NCBI GenBank assembly: GCA_040635515.1
Contig: JBEYHY010000001.1
Location: forward strand, 1,178,001-1,242,000
DNA: 64,000 nucleotides
DNA from: Prauserella_A sp040635515
GTDB taxonomy: Bacteria > Actinomycetota > Actinomycetes > Mycobacteriales > Pseudonocardiaceae
Direction of reading: 5' to 3'
Part shown: positions 43,643-53,918 of the stretch, in pieces
Layout of the letters: each line of letters begins with the position of its first letter
Position numbering within the stretch: position 1 is the stretch's first letter
Notes under the pieces: generated by a model
The model's input: the letters and a program-made list of their open reading frames with translations, nothing else
What the model was told of the DNA's origin: nothing
The model's database searches: none
Made by a program: the position numbers and the translations under genes

Positions 43643-44572
43643 TCAGGCCAGCAGCGCGACGGCGCCGAACATCAGCGGCATGCTCAGCACCGTCGTGCTG
43701 AGCACCGCGTCCCTGCCGAGCGAGACGCCCTGGTCGAACCGCACGGCGTAACCGAAAACGTTCTGCGCCGTCGGAAGCGCCGCGCAGACGACCACGGCGA
43801 GCAGCGCCATGCCTTCGAGCCCGAGCACAAGGCCCAATCCCAGCGCCAGCAGCGGATGGACCACATTCTTGATCAGCACGACCGCCGCGAGTAGTGGCAT
43901 CGCCTCCGGCGAGCGGCCCGGCCGCTCCCCCGCGTGCAGCGAAATACCGAACGCGAGCAGCATCGCGGGCACGGCGAGATCGGCGAGCAGATCGATGGGA
44001 GCCATCACCGGCTCAGGCGGCACGATCCCGGTGGCCGACACGATGAGCCCCGCGGCCGTCGCGACCGCGATCGGGTTGCGCAGCGGCGCGGACAAGGTGC
44101 GCAACAGCGGCGGGCGGGTTCCGTCGGCCCGCTCGGAGGCGATGTCGAGGATCGTGGTGAAGAACGGGGTCAGTACGGCGAGCTGGAAGACGAGGACAGG
44201 GGCGACCTTCGTGGCGTCGCCGAACACGTAGGTGGCGATGGGCAGGCCGAGATTGCCCGCGTTGACGTACCCGCTCGCCATGGCCCCGATCGCGACCTCA
44301 CCGGCTGGCCGCTTGCGCAGCAGGCCGATCGGGACGAACAGCAGGCAGGCCAGCGAACTGGTGACCGTGGTGACGACAAGGTCTCCCGAGAAGACCGCGC
44401 CGACGTCGGCGTGGGCCAGCGTGGAGAACAGCAGTGCGGGACTGGCGACGAAAAACGCCGTGCGCGAGAGCACCTGGGTCGCGGATGGACCGAGTACGCC
44501 CAGCCGTCCGACAAGATAGCCCACCGCGATGACGACGCCGATGACGACGAAGCCTTCGACAACCCCACTCAC
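43643..44572 (-). CDS. AEC family transporter (auxin efflux carrier-like permease)
   Basis: 309 residues, about ten membrane helices in two halves. GYVNAGNLGLPIATYVFGD in the first half and VCAALPTAQNVFGYAVRFD in the second are the two conserved crossover regions of AEC permeases, which export small organic acids or similar anions. The open frame continues to 45400, but the residues before GTG 44572 are repeat-derived (array F/G translation). A GGAA lies about 14 bp upstream, so the start is uncertain by a few codons. Confidence 0.75.
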   Translation of the reverse strand: MSGVVEGFVVIGVVIAVGYLVGRLGVLGPSATQVLSRTAFFVASPALLFSTLAHADVGAVFSGDLVVTTVTSSLACLLFVPIGLLRKRPAGEVAIGAMASGYVNAGNLGLPIATYVFGDATKVAPVLVFQLAVLTPFFTTILDIASERADGTRPPLLRTLSAPLRNPIAVATAAGLIVSATGIVPPEPVMAPIDLLADLAVPAMLLAFGISLHAGERPGRSPEAMPLLAAVVLIKNVVHPLLALGLGLVLGLEGMALLAVVVCAALPTAQNVFGYAVRFDQGVSLGRDAVLSTTVLSMPLMFGAVALLA

Positions 44573-44674
44573 GTCGCAGTCACGTTCCAACACGGTAGAG
44601 CTGTGACGAAGGTCAATCAGGGGCGGGGCGGCGAAGCCCCGGCCCGCGCCGCCGGGATCCCCGCTCGCGACGCC

Positions 44675-44779
44675 GAGTTCTGCGTTCAGGACGCCGAGAC
44701 CCGCACTCGGGTCGCCGAGTTCTGCACTCGGGTCGCCGAGACCCGCACTCAGGACGGCGAGATGCCCGTCGGCGCGCGC
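44675..44779 (+). repeat. 21-bp tandem array F (5 units)
   Basis: Units start at 44675, 44696, 44717, 44738 and 44759. Two sub-types alternate, GAGTTCTGC and GAGACCCGC, so here a 42-bp higher-order period exists. No plus-strand gene precedes it; it faces array G. Confidence 0.8.
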
Positions 44780-45037
44780 CGGAACCACGCCTGGGCATGC
44801 CGAGGTGCGGGCAGGAGGCGCGAGTCCCGGCGAAGTGTGCGAGGTGCCCAGCCGGACACGCGCACTGCCCGGCAGGCGTGCCAGGCCCCCCGGCATGCCG
44901 AGGCGCCAGCCGGACGCCTGATGCCCCGGCGCGAAAGGCGCCAACGGCGTCAGGCAAACCCGGCGGGCCCACGCGGGCCGGGGTACGAGCACACGCGAAT
45001 CACGTGCGCGCCGCCGGAGCTGGCCCGCCTCGGCACG

Positions 45038-45152
45038 GAACTCGCTCCCCTGGGCGCGGAACTCGCGGCCCGGAGCGCGGAAATCGGCAGCCCGAGTGCG
45101 GATCTCGCGGCCGCGAATGCGGATCTCGGTGACCTGGACGGGGGACTCGCGC
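45038..45152 (-). repeat. 21-bp tandem array G (5 units plus leader)
   Basis: Units at 45038, 45059, 45080, 45101 and 45122 closed by GGACTCGCGC, oriented with the minus-strand gene ending at 45205, 53 bp away. Confidence 0.8.
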
Positions 45153-45204
45153 GCCGGAGCGGGAGAATCGCCGCCCAGCCGGTCCTGCGCGATGCGGCTT
45201 CCCG

Positions 45205-45861
45205 TCAGTCCAGGAGAGCTCCCACCGGGGCGTCGTCGGGGAGGTCGCGCAGGCGGACCGCCATCGCCGCCCGCGAGCGCATACCGGCCACCGCGTCGGC
45301 CGAGTACAAATTGGACACCTCGAAAGCCCCTCCGGCGCAGAACGGCACCTTCGGCATCAGCCGGTGCCCCTCGGCGAGCGGTTCGTTCTCCCGCAACCAC
45401 TCCCGCAGGAGCCCGTGTCCCGTCATGTAATCGTTGTCGAGCAGCACAAGCCGCGCCCAGTCGTTGAGACTCGAAGCGAGAACCTCGGTCTCGGCCGTCT
45501 CGGGATCGAACAACACCACCTCGTCGCCACGCACGGCGAACTGGCTCCCCACGAAATCCTCCGCGAAGAACAACATCCCGTCGGCCTGCGAGTCGTAGTC
45601 ACCTATCCAGAGCCCGGGGTCGTTCCACTCCCCCACACCCACGACATCACCGAAAGCACCGGCACCGCGCGCCGAGACGGAGGGGAATACGTGCAGCGCC
45701 GAGTCGAACGCGTACATCCCGTTGCCGCGCGAGAGCACGTAGGCGAGTTCACCGAGCAGGCGCTCCGACACATCGGGCGAAGCGATCGGCTCCGCCGGCT
45801 TGCCGAGCACGGGAACCCCGGCGGCACAAAGATTGTCGATGGCCGCGACATTCGTGAGCAC
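45205..45861 (-). CDS. SMI1/KNR4-like (SUKH superfamily) protein
   Basis: 218 residues. VFPSVSARGAGAFGDVVGVGEWND, FFAEDFVGSQFAVRGDEVVLFDPETAE and LNDWARLVLLDNDYMTGHGL (positions about 58-165; none longer than the motif itself) match the SUKH core of an alpha-beta domain. SUKH proteins include immunity proteins to secreted toxins, but no toxin gene is adjacent, so the role is open. GTG 45861. Followed downstream by array G. Confidence 0.55.
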   Translation of the reverse strand: MLTNVAAIDNLCAAGVPVLGKPAEPIASPDVSERLLGELAYVLSRGNGMYAFDSALHVFPSVSARGAGAFGDVVGVGEWNDPGLWIGDYDSQADGMLFFAEDFVGSQFAVRGDEVVLFDPETAETEVLASSLNDWARLVLLDNDYMTGHGLLREWLRENEPLAEGHRLMPKVPFCAGGAFEVSNLYSADAVAGMRSRAAMAVRLRDLPDDAPVGALLD

Positions 45862-45913
45862 GGCGCCATCCTACGACCGCGACCTCGGGCCACCAACCCC
45901 CTCGCCCGGGTCC

Positions 45914-46456
45914 TCAGCGAACCGCCTTGTCCGGGGTGATCCGCAGCGTGGCGATGACGGTGGCCAGCATCTCGTAGTGCCCTGTCAGCAGGCACAGTTC
46001 GATGACCTCGCGCTCGCCGAGCCATGCGCGAAGCGCGGCCCAGCTCCGGTCGTCGAGATCGCGCTCGTGGTGCAGCAGGTCGACGGCCGCGATCATCGCG
46101 CGCTCCCTCGGTGACCAGCCCGGCTCGGCGGGGCCTTGCCGCACGCGCTCGATATCACCCTCGGTCAGCCCGACCGTGCGGCCGAGCCGATCGTGGTGGG
46201 CGAATTCGTAGTCGCAGCCGGTCAAGTGCGCGACGCGAAGGATGACGAGTTCGGTCTCCCTGCGCGGCAGCGACCCTCCCGGCATGAGCCGGCCCGCGAA
46301 GTGCAGCCAGCCCTTGAACAACCGCCGGTTCTTGCCGAGCACCCGGAACAGCTTCGGCGGCTCCGTCCCGGAATACCGGCCGATCACGGCGGCGACCGCG
46401 GAGGCGAAGATGCCGATGTCGCGCCTCCGGCCCGGTTCGATCCGCCCGGTGCTCAC
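45914..46456 (-). CDS. carboxymuconolactone decarboxylase / AhpD-like protein
   Basis: 180 residues. RRETELVILRVAHLTGCDYEFAHHDRLGR (positions 66-94) contains the family pattern with C-x-x-x-x-x-H-x. The usual second Cys of the AhpD CxxC is a tyrosine-glutamate stretch, so peroxidase chemistry is uncertain. GTG 46456 overlaps the SDR stop (GTGA), so both are co-translated. Confidence 0.75.
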   Translation of the reverse strand: MSTGRIEPGRRRDIGIFASAVAAVIGRYSGTEPPKLFRVLGKNRRLFKGWLHFAGRLMPGGSLPRRETELVILRVAHLTGCDYEFAHHDRLGRTVGLTEGDIERVRQGPAEPGWSPRERAMIAAVDLLHHERDLDDRSWAALRAWLGEREVIELCLLTGHYEMLATVIATLRITPDKAVR

Positions 46457-47310
46457 GACCGCGCCTCGGGCTGCGGCGTGGTGAAGGCGACCTCTTCGTC
46501 GCGAGCCAGCGACAGCGCCCCCGGAAGTTTCTTTCTCGTGGCAACCTCGATGACCCGCTGGGCGATCCCCCGCACCGGCAGCACCGCGGCGGCCCACGGC
46601 GGCGCGATGATGCGCCGTTTGCGCGCCACGATCCCGCGTTCGAGCGCGTCGATGCCGACCTTCAGCGGAGCGGGAGTGTTCAGCGACCCGCCTCCGGTGA
46701 GCGCGGTCGCCGCTTCCGTGCCGAATCCCCTGCTCGTCATGTCGGTGTCGAGTTCGGCGAAGTAGGCGACGCCGACGCGTGCTCCCGTGGCGTGCAACTC
46801 GACGCGTGCGGTATTGCCGAGCGCTTCGACGGCTGCCTTCGACGCGCTGTAGGCACCGAGCAGCGGCAACTGGACGGCGGCGGCGAGCGAGGCGACGAGC
46901 ACGACGTAGCCGCCGGGGTGGGCGACGAACGGTCCAGCCGCGTTGAGCGTGTGATAGCTGCCGAGGACGTTCACCCGCAGGGTCTGTTCCAGCACCGCCG
47001 GATCGCCGCCGACGAGCGGTAGTTGCTTGGCGATACCCGCGTTGGCCACCACGATGTCGAGCCCGCCCAGTTCGGAGGCGAGCTCACCGACCGCACCGCT
47101 GACCTGTTCGGCGCTTCGCACGTCACAGCATCGCCACGGCGCATCGCATCGTTCGGCCACAGTGGACAGTTGATCCGGTTCGATCCCGGCGAGCGCGACC
47201 TTGGCGCCCCGTGCGTGCAACCGGATGGCAAGCGCGGCACCGATTCCCCTGGCCGCACCGGTGATCAGCACTCGCTTGCCCGCGAGCGATCCTCGGCGTT
47301 GAGGCGACAT
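46453..47310 (-). CDS. short-chain dehydrogenase/reductase
   Basis: 285 residues. Rossmann motif TGAARGIGAALA, NAG motif VVANAGIA, catalytic Ser in LVASLAAAVQ and YSASK (Tyr/Lys). It resembles SDRs with a C-terminal membrane-associating extension (RRIIAPPWAAAVLPVRGIAQ). Substrate unknown. ATG 47310 was chosen at the domain start; the frame is open to 47376. Coupled to the AhpD-like gene. Confidence 0.8.
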   Translation of the reverse strand: MSPQRRGSLAGKRVLITGAARGIGAALAIRLHARGAKVALAGIEPDQLSTVAERCDAPWRCCDVRSAEQVSGAVGELASELGGLDIVVANAGIAKQLPLVGGDPAVLEQTLRVNVLGSYHTLNAAGPFVAHPGGYVVLVASLAAAVQLPLLGAYSASKAAVEALGNTARVELHATGARVGVAYFAELDTDMTSRGFGTEAATALTGGGSLNTPAPLKVGIDALERGIVARKRRIIAPPWAAAVLPVRGIAQRVIEVATRKKLPGALSLARDEEVAFTTPQPEARS

Positions 47311-47436
47311 CGGCGCACCGTACCACCGCGGCCCTGATCGCGGGAGCGGCAAACGTCGCAGTGACCTGTGCAACACGGCGACGCGCGCTCGCCTATCCTG
47401 GTGCGGTCAGCCCGAACAGGAAAACGAGGTCCTACC

Positions 47437-48255
47437 GTGTCCAACGACCCAGCGCCGCTTGATCTTGAGCGTCCCAGCGCAGGCCGCATCTACGACTACC
47501 TGCTGGGCGGCACCAACAACTACGCGATAGACCGCGAATTCGCCGAGCAGCAGATAGCGCTCACGCCGTGGGTGCGCAGCTTCGCGATCGCCAACAGGGC
47601 CTTCCTCGGCCGCGCCGTCGGCTACGCCATCGAGAACGGCGTTCGCCAGTTCGTCGATCTCGGCAGCGGCCTTCCGACGCAGGGCAACGTGCACGAGGTC
47701 GCCGATCGCATCGCACCGGGCGAGGCGAAGGTCGTCTACGTCGACAACGAACCGATCGCCCACGCGCACTCCCGGATCCTGCTGGAGGACACCGCCGATC
47801 CAGAGCGGCACTTCGCCTTCTGCGGGGATTTCTTCGGCGGCAAGACGTTGTGGACCGAGATCGTGGAGCAGACCGGTCTCGATCGGAGCCGGCCCATCTG
47901 CCTGCTCACGGTGGCACTGCTGCACTTCATGCCGCCGGAAAGCGATCCGGAGGCGACCCTGGCGTACTTCCGCGAGCAACTCCCCTCCGGCAGCCTGCTC
48001 GTGCTCTCGCACGCGAGCATCGACGAGGAGGACGCCCGCTCCAAGGCCGCGGCAGGCGACATCACGGAGAACTACGCCAAGAAGGCGACTCACCAAGCCC
48101 ATTTGCGGACCCGCGACGAGATCGGCACCTTCTTCGGTGACTTCGAATTCGTCGATCCCGGCTTGGTGTGGTTGTCCCAGTGGCGGCCCGACGAGCCCGT
48201 CAAGGGCAATCCGGCCAGCTCCGGGGCGCTCGGCGGCGTCGCGCGCAAGGCGTGA
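47437..48255 (+). CDS. SAM-dependent methyltransferase, DUF574 family
   Basis: 272 residues. RIYDYLLGGTNNYAIDREFAEQ (positions 16-37), FVDLGSGLPTQGNVHEVA and VYVDNEPIAHAHSRILL are the hallmarks of the actinobacteria-restricted DUF574 methyltransferases, which occur in many copies per genome and methylate unknown small molecules. GTG 47437 follows AACGAGG. Ends at a strong hairpin. Confidence 0.85.
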   Translation: MSNDPAPLDLERPSAGRIYDYLLGGTNNYAIDREFAEQQIALTPWVRSFAIANRAFLGRAVGYAIENGVRQFVDLGSGLPTQGNVHEVADRIAPGEAKVVYVDNEPIAHAHSRILLEDTADPERHFAFCGDFFGGKTLWTEIVEQTGLDRSRPICLLTVALLHFMPPESDPEATLAYFREQLPSGSLLVLSHASIDEEDARSKAAAGDITENYAKKATHQAHLRTRDEIGTFFGDFEFVDPGLVWLSQWRPDEPVKGNPASSGALGGVARKA

Positions 48256-48261
48256 GCGTCG

Positions 48262-48295
48262 CCCGGGGTCCCTCCCCACCGGGAGGAACCCCGGG
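48262..48295. terminator. bidirectional terminator between the DUF574 and FMN-reductase genes
   Basis: 15-bp stem with one mismatch and a 4-nt loop (48262-48276 with 48281-48295), between convergent stops at 48255 and 48304. Confidence 0.75.
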
Positions 48296-48303
48296 CCGTC
48301 ACG

Positions 48304-48864
48304 TCAGGCCGCGACGGCAGCCTTGTCCCTCAGGCTGATGACGACCTCGGTCAGCTGAGCGCGCACGTCGGCGTCGTCGGCGGGATGCGTCTCGGCGAAG
48401 CGTGCGTCGGAGGCCGGGATCGACAGCTTGACGCCGTCCAGCACGGCGGCTCCCGCGATGCCCGCGGCCTTGCGAGCCTCGTCCTGCGCCCACTCGCCGC
48501 CGAAGCGGCCGAGTGCCATGCCGATGACGGCAACGGGCTTGCCTCGCAACGCTCCTTGCCCGTAGGGACGCGAAAGCCAGTCGATCGCGTTCTTGAGCAC
48601 AGCGGGCATCGTGCCGTTGTACTCGGGAGAGAAGAGCAGGAAGCCGTCGGCGTTCTCCGCCGACTCCCGCAGCCGGATCACCTCGGCGGGCAGCGGCAGC
48701 CCCTCGGCATCGATGTCCTCGTTGTAGAAGGGGAGTTCACCGAGCCCCTCCTGGACGTGCAGGTCGACGCCCGCCGGCGCGAGACCGACCGTGACCTCGG
48801 CGAGCCGGCGATTGTGTGAGCCCGAGCGGAGGCTACCGACAAGGGCAAGGATGCGTATGGACAA
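48304..48864 (-). CDS. NADPH-dependent FMN reductase
   Basis: 186 residues, flavodoxin-like. The FMN phosphate loop GSLRSGSHNRRLAEV and the conserved FSPEYNGTMPAVLKNAIDWLSR (positions 76-97) define the family, which includes chromate/quinone reductases. TTG 48864 is the only plausible start, with GGGAG 5 bp before it. It is divergent from a TetR gene across two operator-like palindromes, so it is probably induced when that repressor releases. Confidence 0.8.
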   Translation of the reverse strand: MSIRILALVGSLRSGSHNRRLAEVTVGLAPAGVDLHVQEGLGELPFYNEDIDAEGLPLPAEVIRLRESAENADGFLLFSPEYNGTMPAVLKNAIDWLSRPYGQGALRGKPVAVIGMALGRFGGEWAQDEARKAAGIAGAAVLDGVKLSIPASDARFAETHPADDADVRAQLTEVVISLRDKAAVAA

Positions 48865-48890
48865 CGTGGCTCCCAGTGAGAAGGACAATC

Positions 48891-48947
48891 TAAGCGGACC
48901 GGAGTCCGCATAGCACGATAACATAAGCGGACCAGAGTCCGGTTATG
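48891..48947. promoter_or_regulatory. tandem TetR-type operators between the FMN reductase and TetR genes
   Basis: Two similar imperfect palindromes: TAAGCGGAC-N3-GTCCGCATA (48891-48912, approximate arms) and CATAAGCGGAC-N4-GTCCGGTTATG (48922-48947), about 32 bp centre to centre. Both lie between divergent starts at 48864 and 48974. Confidence 0.7.
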
Positions 48948-48973
48948 TCGTTATGAGTTAGGCTGGACCGACC

Positions 48974-49600
48974 ATGAGCCCACCCCAGACCGGCCAGGAC
49001 CGGATTCCGTTGCGTTTGGCAGGCGAGGGACCACCCGCGCGCGCCGACGCGGCGCGCAACCGGGCCCGGCTGCTGGAGGCCGCGGCCGGACTGGTCACCG
49101 AACACGGCGCGGCACACCTCACGATGGACGCCGTCGCCGCCGCGGCCGGCGTCGGCAAGGGCACCGTGTTCCGCCGCTTCGGCGACAGGGTCGGGCTGCT
49201 GCTCGCGCTGCTCGACCACACCGAGCGCGCCTACCAGGAGTCGTTTCTCCACGGCCCTCCCCCGCTCGGGCCGGGGGCGCCCGCGACGGAGCGGCTCATC
49301 GCCTTCGGCGAGACGACGCTCGACTACCTGGTCCTGCACCGGGAACTCAACCTCGCGGCCGAGCACGACCACACGCGGCGTTTTCTGACGCCGCCGCGCA
49401 AGGTCAGGGCGACCCATGTGTCCATGTTGCTGCACGAGATCGGCGCGGGCGGCGACATCGAACTGCTCACCGAGGCACTGCTCGGGTTTCTCGACATCGC
49501 ACTCGTCAGTCACCTCACCACACAGCGGGACATGCCCGTGGAACGGCTCACCTCCGGCTGGAGGGACCTCGTCGCCCGAGTCGTCAGGCCCGCGGGGTGA
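48974..49600 (+). CDS. TetR family transcriptional regulator
   Basis: 208 residues. HTH: LTMDAVAAAAGVGKGTVFRRFGDRVGLL (positions about 48-75), a classical TetR recognition helix with G-K-G-T-V-F-R-R-F. Its C-terminal domain resembles redox- or quinone-responsive members. The twin palindromes upstream are its likely targets, controlling both itself and the FMN reductase. Confidence 0.85.
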   Translation: MSPPQTGQDRIPLRLAGEGPPARADAARNRARLLEAAAGLVTEHGAAHLTMDAVAAAAGVGKGTVFRRFGDRVGLLLALLDHTERAYQESFLHGPPPLGPGAPATERLIAFGETTLDYLVLHRELNLAAEHDHTRRFLTPPRKVRATHVSMLLHEIGAGGDIELLTEALLGFLDIALVSHLTTQRDMPVERLTSGWRDLVARVVRPAG

Positions 49601-49607
49601 GCGGGCG

Positions 49608-50186
49608 TCAGCTCGCCACCGGAACCAGGCGTGGTCCCAGCAATTGCCGGAACTGCGCGGCGAGTCGCTGACCGTCCTCGCCCTTGCCGACGAAGCGCTT
49701 CCGCGAGCCATCAGCGAACCCGACCACGACGGTCGTGCGCTTGCGCTCCACAGTGGACCAGGCCTGTGCGATATGCGTGACGGGAACGAAACCGGGCCGT
49801 TGTTCGAGCGGTGTCGCCTTGAGCTTGCGCTGCTTCCGCCTGCTCGGCATGAACAGCAGCGCGACGATCTCGATAATGGTCTCGACCACGTCGGCTGCCA
49901 CTCTCACCAGCATGCCGAACAGGAAGTAGGCGAGGAACAACAGCGGAGCCGCGGCGACGGCGAGAATCTTGGCGTCGGAGGGGTCGCCCTTGAGCAGAAC
50001 GGTTCCCGGCAGCGAGGACACCAGCGCCAGCCCCAGCGAGATGAACAGCACCTTCATGCCGAAGCAGGTTTCGAGCCAGTGCTCCACCTTCTCCGCGATG
50101 TCCTCGCGCTGGATGAGGTAACCGTGGGGAGTGAAAAGCACGTCCATGCGCCTGCCAGGTGCGGCGCCCACCCTCGCGATCGTCAC
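49608..50186 (-). CDS. membrane protein with N-terminal PH-like segment, hypothetical
   Basis: 192 residues. Two membrane helices (about 42-62 and 70-105) sit between soluble ends; the C-terminal part (AQAWSTVERKRTTVVVGFADGSRKRF) looks like one half of a PH-type fold. Unknown function. GTG 50186 starts MTIARVGAAPGRR. Convergent with the TetR gene, 7 bp between stops. Confidence 0.5.
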   Translation of the reverse strand: MTIARVGAAPGRRMDVLFTPHGYLIQREDIAEKVEHWLETCFGMKVLFISLGLALVSSLPGTVLLKGDPSDAKILAVAAAPLLFLAYFLFGMLVRVAADVVETIIEIVALLFMPSRRKQRKLKATPLEQRPGFVPVTHIAQAWSTVERKRTTVVVGFADGSRKRFVGKGEDGQRLAAQFRQLLGPRLVPVAS

Positions 50187-50344
50187 GCTGCCCTCTCGTC
50201 GTCGGTGATCCGATCGGCAACCCTAGACCAGACGGCGCAGGCACAGCGGCTGTTTCGCCGACTCGCTCAGTGGCGAGAAACACCGGGCGGGGCGGCGAAA
50301 CGGGCATCCAGGACGAGCCGGTCAGCCGGCCGTAGCCGAGTGCG

Positions 50345-50416
50345 GATCTCGGTGGCGCGAACGCGGATCTCGGCGTCCTGAGTGCGGATCTCGGCGTCCT
50401 GGACGGGGGACTCGCG
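50345..50416 (-). repeat. 21-bp tandem array H (3 units plus leader)
   Basis: Units at 50345, 50366 and 50387, closed by GGACTCGCG, oriented with the ABC ATPase gene ending at 50436. The two inner units share GATCTCGGCGTCCTG, the least diverged pair in the window. Confidence 0.85.
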
Positions 50417-50435
50417 GAGGCGGGGCACGAACGGT

Positions 50436-52084
<1,649 letters not shown>

Positions 52085-52088
<4 letters not shown>

Positions 52089-52936
52089 TGGTGCTCCGTT
52101 TCCCGATCGATGGCGCGAGCCACCCTGTTCCCGGCGAGTACGACGGCGGCGATGGCCAGCCCGGGAAAGGTGGTCAGCCACCAGGCGGTGGCGAGAAATC
52201 CCCTCCCGGAGGACACGAGTGAGCCCCATTCCGGAGCGGGGGGCATGGCACCGAAGCCGAGGAAACTCAGTGCCGACACCTCGAGTACCGCGGTTCCGAA
52301 CGTCAGCACGCCGAGCACGAGTACCGGGCCGAACGCGTTGGGCAGCACATGCCGCGTCAGCACGCCCGGCCAGCGGAGCCCGCTCACTCTCGCCGCCTCG
52401 ACATAGACCGAGGAACGCACCCGCAGGGTCTCGGCGCGCATCAGCCTGGCGAAGTCGGCGATCCTGGACACGCCGACAGCGATGGCCACATTGGTCGTCC
52501 CGAAGCCCAGCGCGGTCACCAGGGCCAGGGACAACAGGATCGAGGGAATCGCCAGCAGGACGTCGACCACGCGCATGATCGCCGAATCGGCCCAACCACC
52601 GCGGTAACCGGCGACGAGCCCGAGCAACGAGCCGGCCACCAGCGCGACCAGAACCGCGATGACCGTGGCCTGCAACGACAGCGCGGCTCCGTGCACGACC
52701 CTGGCGAAGACGTCCCTACCGGTCTCGTCGGTGCCGAAAAGGTGCGCCGAGGATGGCCCCAGCAATCGCTCGGCGGGCACACCCGTGACGGGATCGTGCG
52801 TGGTCCACCAGTTCGGTACGAGCGCCCACGACACCACGATGACCAGCACGAACAGGGACAACACCAGACCCGGTGCGTGCCACAGTGGACGGTTGCGGCC
52901 GCGTGACCTCGCGGAGCCGATCACGGTGTCAGGCAT
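52085..52936 (-). CDS. peptide-type ABC transporter permease (DppC family)
   Basis: 283 residues, six membrane helices. N-terminal OppC region, HLFGTDETGRDVFARVVHGA, and EAA loop VEAARVSGLRWPGVLTRHVLPN. ATG 52936 with AGGAG 8 bp upstream; it overlaps the DppB-type gene by 8 bp. Confidence 0.9.
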
Positions 52937-53918
52937 GGATGCGCTCCTTCGCGGGTCCGGCGGCCGGTGTGTGCGCGATCCTCGGATCAAGCACCGGATA
53001 CACCAGGTCGACAATCAGGTTGATCAGCACGAACACCGCGGCCGCGAGCACGATGACGGCCTGCACCACCGGAATGTCCTGCGCCGTCACCGCGTCCGCG
53101 GTCACCCTGCCGATCCCGTCGCGGGAGAACACCGTCTCCGTCACGACCGACCCGGCGAGCAGGTTTCCCGTGACGACACCCGCCAGCGTCAGTGCGGGCA
53201 CGGCGGCATTGCGCAGTACGTGTCCGATGTGGACTCTGACACGGCTCGCTCCCTTCGCGGCGACGACGTCGACGTAGGGCTGCGCCTGCTGGGTCGCGAG
53301 ACTCTTCGCCAGAACCTGCGCGACGATGGCGCCGACGGGAAGCGCCAGCGTTACCGAGGGCAGGATCACCGACGAAATCCCCTCCGCGCCCATGGCGGGA
53401 AGCAGCCGCAATTCGAACGAGAACAGCTGGATCAGCAGCAGTCCGACCCAGAACGGTGGCAGCGAGATTCCCAGCGGGGGCAGGGAAAGCAGAAGCTGCC
53501 CGAGCCACCGCTGCCGGGTGTAGGTGCCCAGCAACGCGACACCACCGCCGATCACGATCGCCAGCACCAGCGCGGGAACCGCGATGGCCAGTGTCGAGGG
53601 CAGCGCGGAGACCACCATGTGGGTCGCGGTCTCGCCGGTGGTGACTGAGGTACCGAAATCGCCCGTGAGCGCGGCGAAGAGGCGATCGAGGTACTGGACG
53701 AGCACGGGTTCGTCCATTCCGTACTCGGCGCGAATCGCGGCCAGTTCCTCCGGATCTGCCGTGATTCCTCCCTCCGCGGAGCCGAGCTTGGTCAGCACCG
53801 CGTCTCCCGGCAGCAGGTACAGGATCACGAACGACAACGTGAACGCCGCCCACAACACCAGTACCGTCTGCGTGAGCCTGCGCAGCACGTAGGACACGGG
53901 TACCTTGCCCGCCGTCAC
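52929..53918 (-). CDS. peptide-type ABC transporter permease (DppB family)
   Basis: 329 residues. N-terminal YVLRRLTQTVLVLWAAFTLSF, conserved PGD loop (LLPGDAV), EAA loop DVVAAKGASRVRVHIGHVLRNA, C-terminal LVDLVYPVLDPRI-like end. GTG 53918 overlaps the binding-protein stop (GTGA), the same coupling as in the rest of the operon, and is preferred to GTG 53933. Confidence 0.9.
   Translation of the reverse strand: MTAGKVPVSYVLRRLTQTVLVLWAAFTLSFVILYLLPGDAVLTKLGSAEGGITADPEELAAIRAEYGMDEPVLVQYLDRLFAALTGDFGTSVTTGETATHMVVSALPSTLAIAVPALVLAIVIGGGVALLGTYTRQRWLGQLLLSLPPLGISLPPFWVGLLLIQLFSFELRLLPAMGAEGISSVILPSVTLALPVGAIVAQVLAKSLATQQAQPYVDVVAAKGASRVRVHIGHVLRNAAVPALTLAGVVTGNLLAGSVVTETVFSRDGIGRVTADAVTAQDIPVVQAVIVLAAAVFVLINLIVDLVYPVLDPRIAHTPAAGPAKERIHA

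Larger units (their letters stand above)
44573..45204. other. 632-bp gene-free interval holding two facing 21-bp arrays
   Basis: No supported gene. Array F (plus) lies at 44675 and array G (minus) at 45038. Between them (44780-45037) is GC-rich DNA with several short inverted repeats but no codon-like signal. The arrays keep long frames open on both strands, which can mislead gene callers. Confidence 0.6.

Noticed and set aside
44573..45400. N-terminal extension of the AEC transporter through arrays F and G
   Set aside because: The frame is open only because the 21-bp repeats lack stops; the residues are low-complexity and the transporter starts near 44572.
45205..45861. Toxin-immunity locus around the SUKH protein
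   Set aside because: No polymorphic toxin, secretion signal or further immunity gene lies next to it.
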